Of a stretch of DNA of 64,000 nucleotides, positions 25,868 through 34,379 are shown piece after piece (the stretch's first letter is position 1; each line of letters begins with the position of its first letter). The position numbers were made by a program, and so were the translations under genes. The DNA is from Cryobacterium flavum (GTDB lineage Bacteria; Actinomycetota; Actinomycetes; Actinomycetales; Microbacteriaceae). Below the pieces are notes generated by a model. That model did not search any database and was not told the origin of the DNA. It saw only the letters and a list, made by a program, of their open reading frames with translations. The DNA is taken from contig NZ_FNIB01000010.1 in the NCBI RefSeq assembly GCF_900103805.1, forward strand, positions 49,694 to 113,693. Direction: 5' to 3'.

Positions 25868-26904
25868 GAGCGAACTCCTGCCTGGCGGCGTACATAGAGG
25901 TTGACGAGTACGGCAAGCAGCAGCATGCCACCGAGGAACGCTTTGAGCCAGTTATTGTCCCACTGCGCGAACACGATGCCCTGCAGGGTCATGCCGTAGA
26001 TCAGGGCACCCAGAGCGGCACCGATGGCCGATCCGTAGCCGCCGGTCAGCAGGCAACCGCCAACAACAGCGCAGATGATGTAGATGAACTCCTGGCCGAT
26101 GCCGGTCGTGGCCTGCACCGTTGACACGTCGAACAGCTGGAGCATTCCGACGAGCCAACCAGCGCCAGCCGTGGTCATGAAGAGGCCCATTTTGACCTTC
26201 ATGACCGGCACGCCCACCTGGCGCGAGCTGGTGATCTGGCCACCGACCGCGAAGATCCAGTTTCCCGAGCGGGTACGAAGCAGAATCCAGGTGGCCAGCG
26301 CGGTTAGGGCGATCCACCAGACGATGGAGATTTTCACGTCCATGCCAAGGAGTGCGAACGAGGAACCGAAGAATACCTTGACGGCATCGAAGCCGGGTAC
26401 GGCGCTCATGCCCTGAATGGAGACCGTACCGGTGATGATCTTGGTGACCGCCAGGTTCACCCCCTGCAGAATGAAGAAGGTGGCGAGGGTGACGATGAAG
26501 CTCGGCAGCCCGGTCTTCATGACCACGAAGGCGTTCGCCGCACCGATTGCCAGTGCGATCGCCAAGGCGATCACGAGGGCGAGCCAGATGTTGACGCCCC
26601 ACTCGGTCGTGACGATTCCGACGATGAGTCCGGTCGTACCGACCATGGCCCCGGCGGAGAGGTCGAACTCCCCGCCGATCATGAGCAGGGCCACGGCGAC
26701 GGCCATGATGCCGAACAGTGATGCCGAGTAGAGCCAGGTGGCCACGCCGGCAGGAGTCAGAAAGGCCTGGGTCGAGACCGAGAAAAAGATGAAGATGGCG
26801 AGGGCGGCCACCGCCGCGCCGACCTCGGGTCGGCGCAGCAGCGTGATGATCAGACCGGCGGGCTTAATCCGTTCGTCGGTAACCGCGGGTGCGGTACGGG
26901 TCAT
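25864..26904 (-). CDS. Sugar/polyol ABC transporter permease (RbsC/FrcC-like)
   Basis: Membrane subunit of the same importer; 346 residues with about nine hydrophobic segments. Family marks include [24 protein letters not shown] (near residue 68-90), the EFDLS segment typical of ribose-class permeases, and [22 protein letters not shown] near 285. The start is ATG at 26904, overlapping the binding-protein stop by 4 bases. The substrate is inferred from the iol context. Confidence 0.88.
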   Translation of the reverse strand: MTRTAPAVTDERIKPAGLIITLLRRPEVGAAVAALAIFIFFSVSTQAFLTPAGVATWLYSASLFGIMAVAVALLMIGGEFDLSAGAMVGTTGLIVGIVTTEWGVNIWLALVIALAIALAIGAANAFVVMKTGLPSFIVTLATFFILQGVNLAVTKIITGTVSIQGMSAVPGFDAVKVFFGSSFALLGMDVKISIVWWIALTALATWILLRTRSGNWIFAVGGQITSSRQVGVPVMKVKMGLFMTTAGAGWLVGMLQLFDVSTVQATTGIGQEFIYIICAVVGGCLLTGGYGSAIGAALGALIYGMTLQGIVFAQWDNNWLKAFLGGMLLLAVLVNLYVRRQAGVRS

Positions 26905-27872
26905 CGCGTTCCATTCTTCGCGAACTTCGCGACCTGCTCCGCGTTGTCCTTGGTGACGAAGCCGGGGCCGGAGTAGACCGGCATGCCGCCACCGACGACG
27001 TCGCCATTGCGAGCCTGCAGGGTGAGGAAGGTCACCGGCAGGTAGCCCTGGGAGTACGGCTGCTGGTCAACGGCGAACAGAATCTTGCCGTCGAGGATGA
27101 GCTGGGTGACGTCGGAGGACACGTCGAAGGTCGCGAGTTTCGCCGAACTGGCCGCTTCTTCGATCGCCTGGCTGGCCGCTACAGCGATACCCGGGTTCAG
27201 GGTGAGGACGCCATCGATGGACGGGTCAGCCAGAAGGCTGCTCTTGATCGTGTTCTGGGCGTCGGCGACGTTCGCGACGTCGACCTGAACGTTGGTGACG
27301 CTACCGCCGAGGGTGTCAGCTGCGCCCTTGCAGCGTTCTTCCAGTCCGGTGTTGCCGGCCTCGTGAATGACGCAGATGACGTTACTGACATCGGCAGCGG
27401 CGAGCTGCTCGCCCGCACCCTGACCGGCGATGAACTCGCTCTGACCGACGTGGGTCTGGGCACCGAATTCCCGGGACTGTTCCAGGCCGGAGTTGATCGT
27501 GATCACCGGGATACCGGCGGCGACGGCCTTTTCGACGGCGTTCTTGACGCCGTCCGGGTTGGCCATCGAGACGATCAGACCGTCGGGGTGAGTCGCAACG
27601 GCGGCGTCGATGAGCTGGCTTTGCTTGACCGGGTCACCATCGCCCTGGTAGGTGACAGTGGCGCCGAGGTCTTTTCCGGCCTGCTCCGCACCACTCTTGA
27701 CGACGTCCCAGAAGGTGTCTCCCGGGGAGCCGTGGGTTACGACGGCGATCGTGACCGGGTCGCCCGAGGCCGCAGCGTCGGTGGTGGCTGCCGTGTTCGT
27801 TGTGGACGTGCAACCGGTGAGGGCGAGCGGCAGGACGACGAGCGCCGCCATCCAGCGAGATTTGAGCTTCAT
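26901..27872 (-). CDS. Sugar/polyol ABC transporter substrate-binding lipoprotein
   Basis: Captures the substrate outside the cell. ATG 27872 with GGAGGA 8 bases upstream gives 323 residues; an upstream in-frame ATG at 27896 is unlikely. The signal peptide MKLKSRWMAALVVLPLALTG ends in the lipobox LTGC (Cys near residue 21). The mature part is a type 1 periplasmic-binding fold (Peripla_BP_4) with VTIAVVTHGSPGDTFWDVV, PDGLIVSMANPD and GIPVITINSGLEQS. The first gene of the transport unit starts 81 bases after iolE; there is no operator in that gap. The substrate is likely myo-inositol by position only. Confidence 0.87.
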   Translation of the reverse strand: MKLKSRWMAALVVLPLALTGCTSTTNTAATTDAAASGDPVTIAVVTHGSPGDTFWDVVKSGAEQAGKDLGATVTYQGDGDPVKQSQLIDAAVATHPDGLIVSMANPDGVKNAVEKAVAAGIPVITINSGLEQSREFGAQTHVGQSEFIAGQGAGEQLAAADVSNVICVIHEAGNTGLEERCKGAADTLGGSVTNVQVDVANVADAQNTIKSSLLADPSIDGVLTLNPGIAVAASQAIEEAASSAKLATFDVSSDVTQLILDGKILFAVDQQPYSQGYLPVTFLTLQARNGDVVGGGMPVYSGPGFVTKDNAEQVAKFAKNGTR

Positions 27873-27952
27873 AAGTGGATCCTCCATTGGATACATTGTG
27901 ACTGAGGCGGTGCCGTGTGTGGTGCGGATTGTGATGTCGGTCGTGAAGAGTC

Positions 27953-28852
27953 TTAGGGAGTCGCCAAACCGGCGATGAAATCGATGCTGGTGCGCACATC
28001 CGCGAGTGGGCCCTGGCCCTCTGCCGGGTTCTCGGTCAGGATCGTGTCCTGCTCGAGCACGTAGTAGCCCGCATAGCCGGCCCCTTCGAGGAAGGTGACA
28101 ATTGCCCGGATGTCAATGTCACCGGTACCGAGCGGTGTGTACAGGCCCTGGCGCACCGCATCGGTGTAGGTGAGTTCCTTGCGCTGCACCTTCTCGGCCA
28201 GGGCTCGGCGCACGTCTTTGAGGTGCACGTGGCTGATCCGAGTGGCGTTGTCGCGGGCCAGTTCGACCGGGTCGGTCCCGCCGATGAGCAGGTGTCCGGT
28301 GTCGAGGCACAGCCCGATCTGTGAGCCGTTCAATACCCGCTCGACGTCATGGCTCGATTCGATCATTGTTCCGACGTGGGGGTGAATCGAGGCCACCACG
28401 CCGCGGGCGGCCGCGGTCTGCACGAGCCGATCGAGGTTGGCGAGAAGTGTGTCCCATTCCTGCTCGCTCAGCGTCGGGCGGGAGTCGTAGCCGACCTGAC
28501 CGGTGTCGGCCGAGAGAACGAGGCGGGTCGCCCCCGCTGCCAGAAACGAGTCGAGTTCGGCCTCGATAGCCGGAACCGGGTCGTTTCCCGCGTCGTGCAG
28601 CACAATCGGAACGAAACCACCGACGGCCTTCAGACCGGCAGCCGCCAAGGTTTCGGCCTTGTCGATCGGACCAGACGGAAGAAAACCCTCGGGACCGAAT
28701 TCGGTGGCCACGACGCCCAGGTCGCGCATCTCACCGAGAACACGCTCAGGCGCGAGCTGAAACCCCCAGTCGGGAACCTCGCAGACCCCCCAGGAAATCG
28801 GTGCGGCAGCGATGCGGCTCAGGAGATGAACGGATGCTTCTGCCACGGTCAT
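27953..28852 (-). CDS. iolE: myo-Inosose-2 dehydratase-like TIM-barrel protein (IolE)
   Basis: Second step of inositol breakdown: dehydrates 2-keto-myo-inositol. The 299-residue AP-endonuclease-2/xylose-isomerase-like barrel has RIAAAPISWGVCEVPDWG (near residue 12-30, the APIxWG signature of IolE), ATEFGPEGFLP near 49, ASIHPHVGTMIE near 155, and GLCLDTGHLLIGG near 180 with metal-binding residues. It overlaps the dehydrogenase gene by 4 bases. An inosose isomerase (IolI) is the main alternative; the N-terminal APISWG favours IolE. Confidence 0.78.
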   Translation of the reverse strand: MTVAEASVHLLSRIAAAPISWGVCEVPDWGFQLAPERVLGEMRDLGVVATEFGPEGFLPSGPIDKAETLAAAGLKAVGGFVPIVLHDAGNDPVPAIEAELDSFLAAGATRLVLSADTGQVGYDSRPTLSEQEWDTLLANLDRLVQTAAARGVVASIHPHVGTMIESSHDVERVLNGSQIGLCLDTGHLLIGGTDPVELARDNATRISHVHLKDVRRALAEKVQRKELTYTDAVRQGLYTPLGTGDIDIRAIVTFLEGAGYAGYYVLEQDTILTENPAEGQGPLADVRTSIDFIAGLATP

Positions 28853-29847
28853 CGCCTGACTTCATCGAGGCGCACCAGGCGTCCCTCGGCACGGGACAGT
28901 TCGGCGGCCTCGGCGATGTACAGCGCTTCCAGTGCATCCCGAGGGGTGCACGGGCTGACGGTCTCGCCCGCGGCGACGGTGACGAATCGGGCCAGCTCCG
29001 CAGCGTAGGCGGAAGCGAACCGCTCCTGAAAGTTGGGCCAGGCAGACTCTCTGGGAAAGCTGACGCCCGGCTCTGCACTGGTCAGCGGAACGCGCTCGTC
29101 GATTCCGACCGAACGGTTTCCGAGGCTTCCGGACAGTTCCATGCGCACGTCGTAGCCGGCACCGTTGTAACGTGAACCCTGCACGGTAACCAGGGTTCCG
29201 TCATCGAGTGTCAGCAGAGCAGCGGATTCGTCAACGTCACCGGCATCACCGAAGAAGGAGGCGCCGCGGTTGGCACCGGTCGCGAAGACCGTAGCGACCT
29301 CGCGGCCGGTGACCCAGCGCAGAATGTCAAAGTCGTGAATGTGGCAGTCGCGGTAAATTCCTCCGCTGGTGGGAATGTACTCGGCCGGGGGCGGCGTCGG
29401 GTCGCAGGTCAGCACGTGCATCCGTCGCAGTTCGCCGATGTCACCGTTCTGCAGGGCACGCTTGGCCTCGGTGTAGCCGGCGTCGAAACGGCGCTGGAAC
29501 CCGATCTGAACGGGAATGTCGTGACGCTCGACCTCCTCGACGAGCGCGATACTCGAGCTGAGATTCTCGGCGAGGGGCTTCTCGCAAAACGTCGGGATGC
29601 CGGCGCGCACGGCCCGCACGATGAGCTCGGCATGGGCCGAGGTCGGCGCGGCAATGACGATGCCGTCTGGCTTCGAGGCGAACGCCTCGTCGATCGTGGC
29701 GGAGGCCGAGCCGACCGAGGCCGCCGCGGACGCAGCGCGGGCCGGATCGAGATCCGCGATCAGCAGGTCGGTGACTTCGGCCTGCGCCTTCAACGTGCCG
29801 ACGTGAGAGAGCCCGATCCTGCCGGCTCCCAGAACTACGAATCGCAC
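28849..29847 (-). CDS. iolG: myo-Inositol 2-dehydrogenase-like oxidoreductase (Gfo/Idh/MocA)
   Basis: First step of inositol catabolism: NAD-dependent oxidation to 2-keto-myo-inositol. GTG 29847 is preceded by GGAGG at 7 bases. The 332 residues carry VVLGAGRIGLSHV (Rossmann, near residue 4), FCEKPLAENLSSS (near 90, catalytic Lys), and SGGIYRDCHIHDFDILRWV (near 163-180, with the DxxxH catalytic pair). Related dehydrogenases act on scyllo-inositol and other polyols, so the exact substrate is inferred. It is the first gene of the second minus-strand unit, with an operator-like site upstream. Confidence 0.83.
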   Translation of the reverse strand: MRFVVLGAGRIGLSHVGTLKAQAEVTDLLIADLDPARAASAAASVGSASATIDEAFASKPDGIVIAAPTSAHAELIVRAVRAGIPTFCEKPLAENLSSSIALVEEVERHDIPVQIGFQRRFDAGYTEAKRALQNGDIGELRRMHVLTCDPTPPPAEYIPTSGGIYRDCHIHDFDILRWVTGREVATVFATGANRGASFFGDAGDVDESAALLTLDDGTLVTVQGSRYNGAGYDVRMELSGSLGNRSVGIDERVPLTSAEPGVSFPRESAWPNFQERFASAYAAELARFVTVAAGETVSPCTPRDALEALYIAEAAELSRAEGRLVRLDEVRR

Positions 29848-29936
29848 TTTATAGCCTCCACATTGAGTTTGTTTTAATGTCCTAATGTTGTTGCTTTTGA
29901 CCACGGTATACGCTTGCCAAGCGGTCGTCAAGGCTT

Positions 29937-29946
29937 TGTCTTAACA
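29937..29946. promoter_or_regulatory. Second operator of the inositol regulon (TGTCTTAACA)
   Basis: TGTCTTAACA fits KGWCHTRACA. It lies 90 bases upstream of the dehydrogenase start, in the 124-base gap after iolD. A weaker match (TGTCCTAATG, 29878-29887, 8 of 10 positions) lies nearer the gene. The gap is AT-rich compared with its neighbours, so a second promoter is likely here. Confidence 0.5.
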
Positions 29947-29971
29947 TACTTACAAATCTTGGTCGGATGAG

Positions 29972-31873
29972 CTAGGACCCCAGATAGGGGCGTTGATTCT
30001 CACGTTGCGCCACATAATCACGGCGCGCCTGCGTCGTGCTGTCCAGGACCGACACCTCGGCCACAGGAACGTCCCACCAGCTCTCCGTGTCCGGTGAGAA
30101 CAGCAGGGGGTCACTGTTGACATGAATGAGCGTCGCTGTCACGGAGGCCTTCGCCCTGGCCACGGCCGCGGCCAGATCAGCGATGGCGTCTGGCCCGGGC
30201 TCGACCCTGATCACTGAAATACCCAGGCTGGCCGCGTTGGCCGCCAGGTCGATCGGCAGCGTCGCATCCGTTTCAAAGTTGTTGTGGGCCGTGTCGCGAA
30301 AACGATACTGCGTGCCGTACCGTTGCGACCCCACGGTGTCACTCAGATGACCGATCGAGGCGTAGCCGTGGTTCTGCACCAGCACGATGATGACTTTGAC
30401 GCCCTCAGCCACCGCCGACACGATCTCGGTGTGCATCATGAGGTACGAGCCGTCGCCGACCATGACGATCGCGTCACGGTCGGGGGCAGCCCGGCGCACG
30501 CCGATGCCCCCGGCAATCTCGTAGCCCATGCAGGAGAAGCCGTATTCAACGTGGTAGCCGAGTTCATCTCGCACCCGCCACAGCTTGTGCAGGTCGCCGG
30601 GCAGCGAGCCGGCCGCGCAGACGACCACGTCGCGCGGGTCTGCGGCGTGCTGCACCGCGCCGATGATTTCCGACTGGGCCGGCAACGGCCGACCACTCGG
30701 GGTGACGGCCTCGTCGACCACCGCGTTCCACTCCGCTTTCTCCAAGCGGATGCGATCGGCAAATTCGGCGTCGACCCGGTAGCGATCGAGACCCTCGGTG
30801 AGTTCCAGCAGCGCTTCCCGGGCATCCGCTACCACCGCGATGGCTGCGCCATGCTTAATCGCGTCGAAGGACGCCACGTTGATGTTGACGAAGCGCACGC
30901 CGGGATGCTGGAACGCGGTGCGGCTGCCGGTCGTAAAGTCACTGTACCGAGTGCCGATTCCGATGATGAGGTCGGCGTCCCGGGCGATGCGGTTGGCGGC
31001 TGTCGTTCCGGTGGCGCCCACGGCGCCGAGGCTCTGCGGGTGGTCCCAGACGAGGGAACCGACGCCGGCCTGCGAGGTGCCAACCGGAATGCCGGTGTGC
31101 AGGGCGAAGGCGGCGAGCGCCGCTGCGGCGTCGGAGTAGATGACGCCGCCGCCGGCCACGATCATGGGGCGCTTGGCCTCACGGATGGCGCGCACGACCT
31201 GGTCGATGACGCCCCGATCCGGCCGGGGGCGACGGATGCGCCACTCCCGATCAGCAAGAAACTCCACCGGCACGTCCAGAGCCTGTGCCTGCACGTCCTC
31301 GGGGAGGCACAGCGTGACGGCGCCGGTTTCTACGGGGTCCGTCAGCACCCGCAGGGCGCCGATCGCGGCCGAGAAAAGCTGTTCGGGGCGCTGCACCCGG
31401 TCGAAGAAGCGCGACAGCGGTTTGAAGGCATCATTCACGCTGATGCTCGCGTCGTGCGGCAGTTCCAACTGCTGCAGCACCGGGTCGGCCACCCGGGTGG
31501 CGAAGGTGTCGGACGGCAGCAGCAGCACGGGCAGCCGGTTGATCGTGGCAAGGGCGGCCCCGGTCAGCATATTGGTGGCACCGGGGCCGACCGAGGCGGT
31601 GCAGGCGAAGGTCGACCGACGTCGGCGCATCCGGGCGAAAGCCACCGATTCGTGCACCATTCCCTGCTCGTTGCGCGCTTGATGATACGGCATGAGGGTT
31701 GGGTCGTCCACGGACAGCTGCTTGAGGGCCTGGCCGATGCCGGCGACGTTTCCGTGTCCGAAGATGCCGAAGGTGCCCGCGATCGTGCGTTGGCGCACAT
31801 CGCCGTCCACGGTGTACTGGTGGGCGAGGAACTCGATGAGTGCCTGGCTGACTGTCATGCGTCGGGTTGTCAC
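29972..31873 (-). CDS. iolD: 3D-(3,5/4)-trihydroxycyclohexane-1,2-dione hydrolase IolD
   Basis: ThDP enzyme that opens the inositol-derived ring to 5-deoxy-glucuronate. The 633 residues show the ThDP-synthase layout: N-terminal Pyr domain with GIFGHGNVAGIGQAL (near residue 36) and the catalytic Glu in MVHESVAFA (near 72), a central domain, and a C-terminal PP domain with VMVGDGSYLMMHTE (GDG motif, near 470) and NHGYASIGHLSDTVGS near 505. The N-terminal pattern is typical for IolD and differs from acetolactate synthase. ATG at 31873 overlaps the iolB stop by 4 bases. Confidence 0.94.
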   Translation of the reverse strand: MTTRRMTVSQALIEFLAHQYTVDGDVRQRTIAGTFGIFGHGNVAGIGQALKQLSVDDPTLMPYHQARNEQGMVHESVAFARMRRRRSTFACTASVGPGATNMLTGAALATINRLPVLLLPSDTFATRVADPVLQQLELPHDASISVNDAFKPLSRFFDRVQRPEQLFSAAIGALRVLTDPVETGAVTLCLPEDVQAQALDVPVEFLADREWRIRRPRPDRGVIDQVVRAIREAKRPMIVAGGGVIYSDAAAALAAFALHTGIPVGTSQAGVGSLVWDHPQSLGAVGATGTTAANRIARDADLIIGIGTRYSDFTTGSRTAFQHPGVRFVNINVASFDAIKHGAAIAVVADAREALLELTEGLDRYRVDAEFADRIRLEKAEWNAVVDEAVTPSGRPLPAQSEIIGAVQHAADPRDVVVCAAGSLPGDLHKLWRVRDELGYHVEYGFSCMGYEIAGGIGVRRAAPDRDAIVMVGDGSYLMMHTEIVSAVAEGVKVIIVLVQNHGYASIGHLSDTVGSQRYGTQYRFRDTAHNNFETDATLPIDLAANAASLGISVIRVEPGPDAIADLAAAVARAKASVTATLIHVNSDPLLFSPDTESWWDVPVAEVSVLDSTTQARRDYVAQRENQRPYLGS

Positions 31874-32823
31874 GCTGGTGTGTCCTTTCGGAGTACTGCG
31901 GGTTCTGAAGTGTAAGGAAGCCGGGAATCGAACTCCTGGCCCGACCAGGTGCCCCGAATCCAGCCGTGCGCCGGATCATCGCTGATGCGCCACGAGCGGT
32001 CGGGGTCAGGGCCGGCCATCACGTTGAGGTAATAGAGGTCGTAGCCGGGCGCTGCAACGCAGGGGCCGTGCCAGCCGAAGGGCACGAGGGCAACGTCGCC
32101 GGTGTGCACTTCGGCCGAGATGTCGATATCTCCGGCTTCGGATGAATAGGTGCGCATGAGACCGAACGGGCGCGCCGTCTCCGGCGCGACCTGGCCTCGG
32201 GTGACGTTGCTCTCGAAGTAGTAGATCTCCTCGAGCCTCGACTCCACGCCCTCCCGGTGCTCGTCGTGCTTGTGCGGCGGGTAACTCGACCAGTTCTCGG
32301 CCGGCGTAATCACCTCACACACGATCAGCCGGTCGGCCGCGAGACTGGCCGGGGTGCCGAAGTTGTGCACCTGGCGGCTGGAGCGACCCGCCCCGCGCAA
32401 CTCGATCGGGACATCCGCTTTGGGGATATACGCCACCGGCAGCGCCTGATCGGTCGGCGCTTCGGCCACCGCCACCCGGCCCGCACCTTCAATGGACAGC
32501 GCGGTTCCGGTGGGCAGGTAGAGGGTGTCGGTCGGGCCGTGAAAAACGGATGCCCGTCCCGCGAGAACCTGCACCCGCGGCTCGGTCTCCCCCGCGAGGG
32601 TGTAGCGCACCGTGAACGCCCCGGCGAGGGGCACTACGATGCGTTCGACGGCCTCCGCCGCCAGCTGTGCTGAGCCACCCTCGGACACCGCGGCGACGCG
32701 GATGCCGGTGTAGCGCCATCCGCTGATTGCGGTGTCGACGACGGTTTCCCAGCCGTCACGCTCGAGGGAGCCCCGGGCGTAGAACCAGTCGCGCGGGTGA
32801 GGGGCAGCGGATGGCGTTGTCAT
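31870..32823 (-). CDS. iolB: 5-Deoxy-glucuronate isomerase IolB
   Basis: Converts 5-deoxy-D-glucuronate to 2-deoxy-5-keto-D-gluconate. The 317-residue bicupin includes SSYPPHKHDEHR (near residue 180-190, metal-binding His) and a later DVALVPFGWHGPCVAAPGYDLYYLNVMAG (near 243-270), both conserved in IolB. It starts only 8 bases after the TAG that would close a full-length iolA frame and 59 bases after the UGA that actually ends it. The ribosome site is weak, so translation probably depends on coupling. Confidence 0.93.
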   Translation of the reverse strand: MTTPSAAPHPRDWFYARGSLERDGWETVVDTAISGWRYTGIRVAAVSEGGSAQLAAEAVERIVVPLAGAFTVRYTLAGETEPRVQVLAGRASVFHGPTDTLYLPTGTALSIEGAGRVAVAEAPTDQALPVAYIPKADVPIELRGAGRSSRQVHNFGTPASLAADRLIVCEVITPAENWSSYPPHKHDEHREGVESRLEEIYYFESNVTRGQVAPETARPFGLMRTYSSEAGDIDISAEVHTGDVALVPFGWHGPCVAAPGYDLYYLNVMAGPDPDRSWRISDDPAHGWIRGTWSGQEFDSRLPYTSEPAVLRKDTPA

Positions 32824-32831
32824 GGCGGGGC

Positions 32832-32882
32832 CTAGGCGTTCTGCGGGAAGCCGAGGTTGATGCCGCCGTGGCTCGGGTCGAG
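32832..32882 (-). other. In-frame C-terminal extension of iolA beyond the UGA
   Basis: Sixteen sense codons (LDPSHGGINLGFPQNA) and a TAG stop continue the iolA frame. The hydrophobic GFPQ end looks like a genuine MmsA tail. CTCG-ACC-CGAG directly after the UGA could form a 4-base hairpin. Confidence 0.6.
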
Positions 32883-34343
32883 TCAGCGGCTGGTGATGGC
32901 CTTGCCGCGCGTGAAGAAGTGCACGCCCTCAACGCCGTGGGCCTTGATGTCGCCGAACAGTGAGTTTTTCCAACCGCCGAAGGAGAAGTACGACACGGGC
33001 ACGGGGATCGGAACGTTGATGCCGATCATGCCCACCTCGATCTCGTTCTGAAAACGGCGGGCCGCGCCGCCGTCGTTGGTGAAGATGGCGGTTCCGTTGC
33101 CGAACGCTCCGGAGTTGATCAGGTCGACGCCCTCTTCGTAGCTTGCCACGCGTACCACTGAGAGTACCGGTCCGAAGATCTCCTCCGTGTAGGCCTTGGA
33201 GGTGACGGGCAGGGCGTCGATCAGGGTCGGGCCGAGCCAGAATCCGTTCGGGTCGCCGTTCACCTCGATGCCGCGGCCATCGACGACGATCGTGGCGCCG
33301 TCTGCGGCGGCGATGTCGATGTAGCTGGCGACCTTGTCGCGGTGCACCTCGGTGACGAGCGGGCCCATGTCGCAGGAGCGGCGGCCATCGCCAACGGTGA
33401 GGGTGTTCATGCGGGTCACGATCTTTTCGATCAGCACGTCGGCGACCGGTTCGACGGCGACGATCACGCTGATGGCCATGCAGCGCTCCCCCGCGCTGCC
33501 CCAGCCCGCGTTGATGGCCGAGTCTGCGACAAGGTCGAGGTCGGCGTCTGGCAGCACGAGCATGTGGTTCTTGGCTCCGCCGAGGGCCTGCACGCGCTTG
33601 CCGTGGCGAGTGCCGCTCTCGTAGACATACTGGGCGATGGGGGTCGAACCAACGAAGGAAATGGCCTTCACATCGGGGTGCTCGAGCAGGCCGTCGACGG
33701 ACTCCTTGTCGCCCTGCAGCACGGTAAACACGCCGTCGGGGAGGCCTGCTTCCTTGAGCAGCTTGGCCATCCAGATGGCCGAGCTCGGATCTTTCTCGCT
33801 CGGCTTGAGGATGACCGTGTTGCCGGCCGCGAGGGCGAGCGGGAAGAACCACATGGGAACCATGGCCGGAAAGTTGAAGGGGCTAATCACGGCGACAACG
33901 CCGAGGGCCTGGCGGGTGGAGTACACGTCGACGCCGGTGGAGACGTTTTCGGAGTAGTCGCCCTTGAGCAGATGCGGAATACCGCAGGCGAATTCCACGA
34001 CCTCCTGGCCGCGGGAGACCTCACCGAGGGCATCGGAAATCACCTTGCCGTGCTCGCTGGTGATAATCTCGGCCATCTCGCCCTTGCGGGCGTTCAGCAG
34101 TTCGCGAAAGCTGAATAGTACCTGCTGGCGCTTGGCGATCGACAGGTCGCGCCAGGCTGGGAAGGCGGCCTTGGCGCTCGCGATGGCGGCTGCGATCTCG
34201 GCCTGGTCGGCGAGCGACACGTTTTTGCTGACCGTGCCCAGGGCGGGGTCGTAAACCGGGGCGGTGCGACCGGAGATTCCTGGTTGCTCCTTTCCGTTGA
34301 TCCAGTGCGCGACGAGGGCTAAATCCGTGGTTGTTCCGGGCAT
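32883..34343 (-). CDS. iolA: Methylmalonate-semialdehyde dehydrogenase (CoA-acylating) IolA/MmsA, C-terminus cut by UGA
   Basis: Last step of the pathway: malonate semialdehyde plus CoA to acetyl-CoA. The 486-residue ALDH has VISPFNFPAMVPMWFFPLAL (near residue 150), LKPSEKDPSSA (NAD site, near 177), FVGSTPIAQYVYE (near 228), and catalytic Cys in SAGERCMAISV (near 285), which together are diagnostic for MmsA. The frame stops at UGA (32885-32883) after AITSR, yet the same frame then reads LDPSHGGINLGFPQNA to TAG at 32832. This resembles the MmsA C-terminus as I remember it, with Trp at the UGA position. The enzyme is therefore either 17 residues short, read through, or affected by a sequencing error. 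Confidence 0.92.
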   Translation of the reverse strand: MPGTTTDLALVAHWINGKEQPGISGRTAPVYDPALGTVSKNVSLADQAEIAAAIASAKAAFPAWRDLSIAKRQQVLFSFRELLNARKGEMAEIITSEHGKVISDALGEVSRGQEVVEFACGIPHLLKGDYSENVSTGVDVYSTRQALGVVAVISPFNFPAMVPMWFFPLALAAGNTVILKPSEKDPSSAIWMAKLLKEAGLPDGVFTVLQGDKESVDGLLEHPDVKAISFVGSTPIAQYVYESGTRHGKRVQALGGAKNHMLVLPDADLDLVADSAINAGWGSAGERCMAISVIVAVEPVADVLIEKIVTRMNTLTVGDGRRSCDMGPLVTEVHRDKVASYIDIAAADGATIVVDGRGIEVNGDPNGFWLGPTLIDALPVTSKAYTEEIFGPVLSVVRVASYEEGVDLINSGAFGNGTAIFTNDGGAARRFQNEIEVGMIGINVPIPVPVSYFSFGGWKNSLFGDIKAHGVEGVHFFTRGKAITSR

Positions 34344-34379
34344 AGTGGTCTTCTTTCTGAACGAGAGTGAATGAACGTT

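Noticed and set aside
32870..32885. UGA in iolA as selenocysteine
   Set aside because: The hairpin after the UGA is only 4 base pairs and lacks a bacterial SECIS form, no selenocysteine genes are in view, and Trp rather than Cys is expected there.
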